Of a stretch of 55,949 nucleotides of DNA, positions 51,456 through 55,949 are shown piece after piece (position 1 is the first letter of the stretch; every line of letters starts with the position of its first letter). Below the pieces are notes generated by a model, which was not told the origin of the DNA, did not search any database, and saw nothing but the letters and a program-made list of their open reading frames with translations. Source of the stretch: Candidatus Woesearchaeota archaeon (GTDB lineage Archaea > Nanobdellota > Nanobdellia > Woesearchaeales > SM23-78); NCBI GenBank assembly GCA_016932315.1, contig JAFGDD010000009.1, positions 1-55,949 on the forward strand, written 5' to 3'. The position numbers and the translations under genes were made by a program.

Positions 51456-51716
51456 ATGACAGACATAAACAATATATTAAAGCCAACAGAAGAAGAAAAA
51501 GAAGAACAAGATAAGAATATTGAAAGAATAACTCAAGAGGCACAATTAAGCGTTGAGAAAGCTGATAGATGGATGACTATGCTTCATAATGAATATGATC
51601 CCTCTTGGGGCGAAAGGTCAACACAAAATCGGATAGGCATGGGAATTGCTTACGGCATCAACGCATTGTACAAGCAATTGGAGCTCATCGCAGAGCTGTT
51701 AAAAAGAAAATATTGA
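51456..51716 (+). CDS. Tagged small protein 5 of tandem array
   Basis: 86 residues from ATG 51456 (ATG 51450 overlapping the previous stop is possible): tag TDINNILKPTEEEKEEQD, centre with WGERSTQNRIGMG, and a diverged C-terminal helix LYKQLELIAELLKRKY. Last gene before the EF-1alpha promoter region. Confidence 0.75.
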   Translation: MTDINNILKPTEEEKEEQDKNIERITQEAQLSVEKADRWMTMLHNEYDPSWGERSTQNRIGMGIAYGINALYKQLELIAELLKRKY

Positions 51717-51943
51717 TAACAACAGCGTTCTCATAAAAATTAGCGTGTTATTCCCTCCTTTTGCGTGGTAATATCACCATTTTTTCTTTGCTAATCAGAG
51801 AATAATTAATAGAAAGATTTAAAAAGAAAAGCCTTATTCTGAAAAAGAATACCCTTTAAGAAAAGAGGGGAAAAGAGTAATACTTGGTTCAAGCCAAGTT
51901 AAGATATAAGTTATACTACACGAATGTATAAGGAGGGAACAAT
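51717..51943 (+). promoter_or_regulatory. EF-1alpha promoter and leader
   Basis: A 227-base gap. GATTTAAAAAG near 51816 is the likely TATA box, giving a leader of about 95 bases with a small ACTTGG/CCAAGT hairpin (about 51881-51898) and a strong ribosome binding site AAGGAGGGA just before ATG 51944. Confidence 0.5.
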
Positions 51944-53230
51944 ATGGCTAAGGGAAAACCACACATGAACCTCGTGTTCATAGGACACGTAGACCACGGA
52001 AAGTCAACAACAGTTGGTAGGCTGCTCTATGACGCAGGAAACATCGACGAGCAGACTATGAAGAAGCTAAAGGAAAAAGCGCAGGAGCTTGGAAAATCAG
52101 GCTTTGAGTTCGCATTCGTCATGGACAACCTTAAGGAAGAGAGAGAAAGAGGAGTGACCATTGACCTTGCCCACAAGAAGTTCGAGACTGACAAGTACTA
52201 CTTCACCATAATCGACGCTCCAGGACACAAAGACTTTATTAAGAACATGATAACAGGAACATCACAGGCAGACGCAGCAGTAGTTGTAGTCTCAGCCAAC
52301 CCTGGTGACGGAGTGCAAGCCCAAACCAAGGAGCACATCTTCCTCGCAAGAACACTCGGAGTGCAACAAATAATAATCTACGTCAACAAGATGGACATGG
52401 CCAAGTACGACGAGAAGAGATTCAACGAGGTCAAGGACCAGGTAACAGCACTTCTCAAGTCAGTAGGATTCAAGCCAGACCAGATACCATTTGTGGCAGG
52501 AGCAAGCTTCCCAGGAGACAACGTCTTCAAGAAGAGCACCAACATGCCATGGTACAAGGGAGCAACACTGCTTGAGACTATCAACCAGCTAAAAGAGCCA
52601 GAGAAGCCAACTTCATTGCCATTAAGGCTGCCAATTCAGGATGTTTACAACATTACAGGAATAGGAGTTGTGCCTGTCGGAAGAGTAGAGACAGGAATAA
52701 TGAAGGTCGGCGAGAAAGTCATTGCTACACCAGGCAGAGAAGGAAAAGGAGTGCCTGGAGAAGTCAAGTCCATAGAAATGCACCACGAGCAGATGCAGGA
52801 AGCACTGCCAGGCGATAACGTTGGATTTAACGTAAGAGGATTTGGCAAGAAAGATATTGCAAGAGGAGACGTAATCGGACCAGCAGACAACCCTCCAACA
52901 GTTGCTACTGAATTCACAGCCCAAATAGTTGTGCTAAACCACCCAAGCGTTGTGACTGTCGGATACACTCCAGTGTTCCACATCCACACAGCACAAGTGG
53001 CATGCCAGATTATTGAGATAACCAAGAAAATCAACCCAGCAACAGGAGAGACCTTGCAGGAAAAGCCAGACTTCATAAAGAACGGAGACGCGGCAATTAT
53101 AAAGGTCAAGCCAGTTCAGCCATTGGTAATAGAGAAGCAGAAAGACATACCGCAGCTAGCAAGGTTTGCAGTCAGAGACTCAGGCCTCACAGTCGCTGCA
53201 GGCATGTGCATCGACCTAGTCAAGAAGTAA
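51944..53230 (+). CDS. tuf: Elongation factor 1-alpha
   Basis: A 428-residue GTPase delivering aminoacyl-tRNA. G1 [18 protein letters not shown]3 [13 protein letters not shown]4 NKMD, and the archaeal domain II/III pattern. Full-length. Followed by S10 as in most archaea. Confidence 0.98.
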   Translation: MAKGKPHMNLVFIGHVDHGKSTTVGRLLYDAGNIDEQTMKKLKEKAQELGKSGFEFAFVMDNLKEERERGVTIDLAHKKFETDKYYFTIIDAPGHKDFIKNMITGTSQADAAVVVVSANPGDGVQAQTKEHIFLARTLGVQQIIIYVNKMDMAKYDEKRFNEVKDQVTALLKSVGFKPDQIPFVAGASFPGDNVFKKSTNMPWYKGATLLETINQLKEPEKPTSLPLRLPIQDVYNITGIGVVPVGRVETGIMKVGEKVIATPGREGKGVPGEVKSIEMHHEQMQEALPGDNVGFNVRGFGKKDIARGDVIGPADNPPTVATEFTAQIVVLNHPSVVTVGYTPVFHIHTAQVACQIIEITKKINPATGETLQEKPDFIKNGDAAIIKVKPVQPLVIEKQKDIPQLARFAVRDSGLTVAAGMCIDLVKK

Positions 53231-53275
53231 AAATAAATTTGTTTTTTAACCTTAATTTTTTATTTTTTTGCTTCC
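53231..53275 (+). terminator. T-rich terminator region after EF-1alpha
   Basis: T-runs TTTGTTTTTT and TTTTTTATTTTTTTG right after the stop. S10 may still receive read-through transcription. The rest of the gap to 53381 contains nothing I recognise. Confidence 0.4.
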
Positions 53276-53381
53276 AAGGTTGTTGGGCTTCAGACCAAAG
53301 GCATGATGAACTGCAGCTTTATCATGGGGTAAGAAGGGCGCACAGGATCGCATTGGATAACAATTAATCAAGTGATACTAT

Positions 53382-53693
53382 ATGCAAAAAGCAAGAATCA
53401 AAATCACAAGCTCAGACATCGCCAAGATCAATCAGGTCTGCGACTACATTAAAGGAATCGCTGAGAAGACAGGAGTTGTCATGAGAGGCCCCATACCCTT
53501 ACCCACCAAGAAGCTCAAACTCACAACCAGGAAGAGCCCGTGCGGAAACGGCACAGCAACCTGGGACCATTTTGAGATGAGAATCCACAAGAGGCTTATC
53601 GATCTCGGCATTGATGAGAGAGCACTAAGACTCGTCATGAGAGTCCCCATACCCGAGGGGCTTAATATTGAGATAGAGATGATAGACGTTTGA
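53382..53693 (+). CDS. rps10: Ribosomal protein S10 (uS10)
   Basis: A 103-residue small-subunit protein: [60 protein letters not shown]. Usual partner of EF-1alpha in archaea. ATG 53382 follows AAGTGATA; weak ribosome binding site. Confidence 0.97.
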   Translation: MQKARIKITSSDIAKINQVCDYIKGIAEKTGVVMRGPIPLPTKKLKLTTRKSPCGNGTATWDHFEMRIHKRLIDLGIDERALRLVMRVPIPEGLNIEIEMIDV

Positions 53694-53767
53694 TTCTGAT
53701 TTCTTATTCTTTATCTCCATCTATAATCTATTTATTTATTTCATTTGATGACGATGTAAGAATAAAT

Positions 53768-54085
53768 TTATAGATTCATTTTAGAAAGCATTTCATCTAA
53801 TCTAATCCATGCTTCTTCATAAACAGAATTTGGCTTTTTCTTGTCTTTTGGAGGAGGCAAAGAAAATGTAGATGTCTCACTTTGAACTAGTTGGCTTAAA
53901 TCTTCTTTACTATAAGCCATCCATGTAGGGATACCAACTTCTACAATTTCATCTTTTTTCCCCCTGTAAGCAAAACGATACTCAAATTCGCCTCCCAAAC
54001 CGCTAAGACCAGGATGATTTATATAAGCGAATATGCTGGGGTGACCTAGAATCACATATACTTCATTTTCTTCTGGGAATGCCAT
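53768..54085 (-). CDS. Hypothetical protein
   Basis: A 105-residue alpha/beta protein (VYVILGHPSIFAYI, GGEFEYRFAYRGKKDEIVEVG). No family recognised. Nothing identified in 54086-54303 apart from AT-rich DNA with a short GAGCAGAGCGAG tract. Confidence 0.6.
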   Translation of the reverse strand: MAFPEENEVYVILGHPSIFAYINHPGLSGLGGEFEYRFAYRGKKDEIVEVGIPTWMAYSKEDLSQLVQSETSTFSLPPPKDKKKPNSVYEEAWIRLDEMLSKMNL

Positions 54086-54303
54086 AAAATTAGTTGTTAC
54101 TGTTCAGTATATAAAATTTTCGATTTTTGTATTGGCTTAACAAAGCAAAACATTTTAGTTCGAGCAGAGCGAGAAATATCTTTTTTAACTGAAAGTCCCT
54201 AGTTTTTTCCTTCATCCCATAATATGCAGCTTCAAATAACTAATAGCGACCTTTTCTTTTCAAAAAATAAAAGCTCGCCAAAAGAAATTGGCTCTCAAAA
54301 AAT

Positions 54304-54582
54304 TCATGCAGCGGCTCTCTCATAGACTTCATCGTGGTGTGCAAAGTCAACAAATGATACTGTGCCTGATTCTTTTAGAACTTTAAACACGAGCACGAAC
54401 CGCCCCAGATGAACTCTTTTCCTGTCTTTCATGTCATATCTCAAATTCTTGTAATGCTCAATGTCCTCGGAATTTATTATTTCATCAATTTTCTTTAGAA
54501 CTCGCTCATACATTGTTTTGTCTTTCTTTGAAAGCTTATTAAGTATTTCCTGCAATGAAGGCTTTATCTCGTAAGCTCTCAT
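54304..54582 (-). CDS. RelE/ParE-superfamily toxin
   Basis: A 92-residue toxin-like protein: helical start (LQEILNKLSKKDKTMYERVLKKI), central LRYDMKDRKRVHLGRFVLVFKV and a late His pair (FAHHDEVY). This is the RelE fold, expected to cleave ribosome-bound mRNA. Its start overlaps the stop of the antitoxin gene (ATGA). Confidence 0.82.
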   Translation of the reverse strand: MRAYEIKPSLQEILNKLSKKDKTMYERVLKKIDEIINSEDIEHYKNLRYDMKDRKRVHLGRFVLVFKVLKESGTVSFVDFAHHDEVYERAAA

Positions 54583-54824
54583 GCTTTATCCTCAATAATC
54601 CTTCTCAGCTCAGCCATGCTCTTAAATTTTATACCTTTTTGCTTCTCGATCTTATTCAACTTCTCAATATATTCTGATCTCAGAGCAGGTTCTAGAATCT
54701 CTTGTTCGTATCGCTGAGCCATCACTTCAATAGCTTCACTCTTATCCTTTAGGCCAAATTGGGCTTTCACGATATTCAACACTCTGTTAGTATCATCACC
54801 GACATTTATTATTGCCTGCACCAT
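54579..54824 (-). CDS. DUF2683-type antitoxin
   Basis: An 81-residue protein with an N-terminal ribbon-helix-helix-like part (VQAIINVGDDTNRVLNIVKAQ, KSEAIEVMAQRYEQ) and a C-terminal arm (KGIKFKSMAELRRII), as in archaeal DUF2683 antitoxins paired with RelE. It should bind both toxin and the operon's promoter, which carries ATATTAATATGG/TATTAATAAGG repeats at about 54843-54858. Confidence 0.8.
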   Translation of the reverse strand: MVQAIINVGDDTNRVLNIVKAQFGLKDKSEAIEVMAQRYEQEILEPALRSEYIEKLNKIEKQKGIKFKSMAELRRIIEDKA

Positions 54825-54910
54825 AATATCACCTTAATTCCATATTAATATGGTATTAATAAGGTGTTAATATATAAACTTTTCGATATTGATGTTAACA
54901 CCAATAAAAT

Positions 54911-55747
54911 TTACCTCAAACTATCATAAGGGCTCTCAACACCCAACAAGTCAGGGCTTGCCATGTGCACATAAACCATGGTCGCATCTAGGCCAGCATG
55001 ACCCAGCAAAGCCTGAACCCTGGTGACATCATAGCCATTTTCAATAAGATGAGTAGCAAAACTATGCCTTAAAGTATGAGGATGAACATTCTTAATCTTA
55101 TACAAGCCAGAATTAACAGCAGCCTGCCTGACAATAGCATAAACAGTTCTGGCAGTCAAATGCCTTTCCAGCCTCCCCATAAAAATCCAATCATCACCAA
55201 CTAAGCCTTCACCCGTAATAAAATCCAACAAATCCTGCTTAATTTTGCCAGACAAAACAAATAACCTGTCCTTGCAGCCCTTGCCTTTCCTTACCCAGCC
55301 AAATCCTTTGCCAAACTCAAAATCCTTGACTCGCAAATTAACAAGCTCACTAACCCTCAAGCCAGCAGAATACATTAGCCGTATCATCAAAGAGTGCTTA
55401 GGATTATCAATAGCGCTAAAGAGCTTAACCACTTCTTCCTGAGTCAAAACCTCAGGCAGAGCTTTTGGAAGCTTTGAAAAAGGCAGGTTAATGAAGAATT
55501 TCTTGTTCAGAACATTCATGAGAGCAAACTTAAGAGCCTGCTGGTGAAGGTTAAGAGTGCTGGATGCCACATTCTTTTCGCAAAGCATATTAAGATAATC
55601 CTTAACATCATGCTTAGTAATCCTGCGAGGATCCTTATCCTTGCACCAGGAAAGAAACTTGTTTAAGCAAAAGACATAAGACTCAATAGTTCTAAGGCTG
55701 TAATGCCTTCTCAAAAGCTCCTTCCTCATAAGCTCAACCAGGTCCAT
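54911..55747 (-). CDS. xerA: XerA-type tyrosine recombinase
   Basis: A 278-residue recombinase with core-binding domain and full catalytic set: Arg131 (AGLRVSEL), Lys in RKGKGCKDR, His224/Arg227 (HPHTLRHSF), His250 (LLGHAG) and Tyr259 (MVYVH). It probably resolves chromosome dimers, as XerA does in archaea. An alternative is that it is the integrase of a mobile element, since a toxin-antitoxin pair lies beside it; no dif-like or att site was recognised. Bases 55748-55949 hold its promoter side and no gene; the word GTCCAGT occurs twice there. Confidence 0.93.
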   Translation of the reverse strand: MDLVELMRKELLRRHYSLRTIESYVFCLNKFLSWCKDKDPRRITKHDVKDYLNMLCEKNVASSTLNLHQQALKFALMNVLNKKFFINLPFSKLPKALPEVLTQEEVVKLFSAIDNPKHSLMIRLMYSAGLRVSELVNLRVKDFEFGKGFGWVRKGKGCKDRLFVLSGKIKQDLLDFITGEGLVGDDWIFMGRLERHLTARTVYAIVRQAAVNSGLYKIKNVHPHTLRHSFATHLIENGYDVTRVQALLGHAGLDATMVYVHMASPDLLGVESPYDSLR

Positions 55748-55949
55748 ACAACAAAAATAGGCTTAAACATTTAAAAGCTCTACGCACAAATGTCCAGTCA
55801 CGCACGAATTTTCTCCGAAAAGTCCAGTGCTATTTCCGGCTTAATCACCAAAATAAGACGACAAAATATAAAAAAACGAGATTCGAAAATCACCACAAAA
55901 ACCCTCCAAAAACCAAAAAAAGCAAGTTCTTCATTTATAAAGAGTTATA

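Noticed and set aside
53276..53381. Non-coding RNA between EF-1alpha and S10
   Set aside because: The gap contains an ATGATGA word and some GC-richer sequence, but I could not draw a convincing fold or match to a known RNA.
1..55949. CRISPR array
   Set aside because: No regularly spaced direct repeats were found; the repeated sequences here are palindromic elements at irregular positions without spacers.
1..55949. Insertion sequence with transposase
   Set aside because: No transposase gene is present; the palindromic elements could be non-autonomous, but no matching IS is in the window.
1..55949. rRNA genes or replication origin
   Set aside because: No rRNA-like sequence and no Cdc6/Orc1 gene with origin repeats were seen.

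Overview
This window reads as a piece of a small-genome archaeon. The evidence is eukaryote-like or archaeal versions of thermosome, EF-1alpha, EF-2, ribosomal proteins L7Ae, S28e, L24e and S10, transcription factor TFE, RtcA, archaeal-type ProRS and GluRS, a histone-fold protein, a XerA recombinase and an intron-containing tRNA-Met. Genes are densely packed and AT-rich. Many first-in-operon genes start about 25 nt after a TATA box (probably leaderless), while internal genes use GGAGG-type ribosome binding sites, sometimes with TTG or GTG starts. Many small orphan proteins, degenerate enzyme paralogues and coiled-coil proteins suggest a DPANN lineage (Woesearchaeota or Pacearchaeota-like). That placement is inference.

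Layout. 1-6.0 kb: a large coiled-coil protein, RtcA, and a secreted coiled-coil protein with a lipoprotein. 6-16.6 kb: a membrane HTH regulator, a ureohydrolase-family enzyme, two tandem cytidylate kinase paralogues, a three-gene orphan operon, a MazG/PEP-mobile-domain fusion with a partner, a PLD-like regulator, TFE and two orphans. 16.6-28 kb: ProRS, a CYTH gene broken by an in-frame stop next to tRNA-Met, TspO, a DUF1295 protein, a slipin, HIT, HAD, phosphodiesterase, NIF3 behind tRNA-Ala, a Gp88-like protein, GluRS and an HD hydrolase. 28-37 kb: a 56-residue histone-fold gene, HAD, orphans, thermosome, a TIM-barrel isomerase, a TPM protein, an ITPase and a zinc-ribbon protein. 37-43.4 kb: LemA, two degenerate HIT proteins, a prepilin-type peptidase, a cis-prenyltransferase-like protein and a parvulin. 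43.4-53.7 kb: the L7Ae-S28e-L24e-(ASCH)-NDK-EF-2 cluster, an FKBP, a putative membrane metalloprotease followed by five tandem related small genes, then EF-1alpha and S10. 53.7 kb to the end: an orphan, a RelE/DUF2683 toxin-antitoxin pair and XerA.

Three features stand out. (1) A nearly identical 57-nt leader cassette, encoding an 18-residue peptide and an SD-containing hairpin, sits directly in front of two unrelated highly expressed genes, thermosome and S28e. (2) A family of 100-175 bp multi-hairpin elements closed by copy-specific inverted arms recurs through the window. Several copies sit immediately before ribosome binding sites, and their right arms read in frame into the following gene. 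(3) A run of five small genes shares an N-terminal tag and a C-terminal helix around variable middles; one member carries a different central domain.
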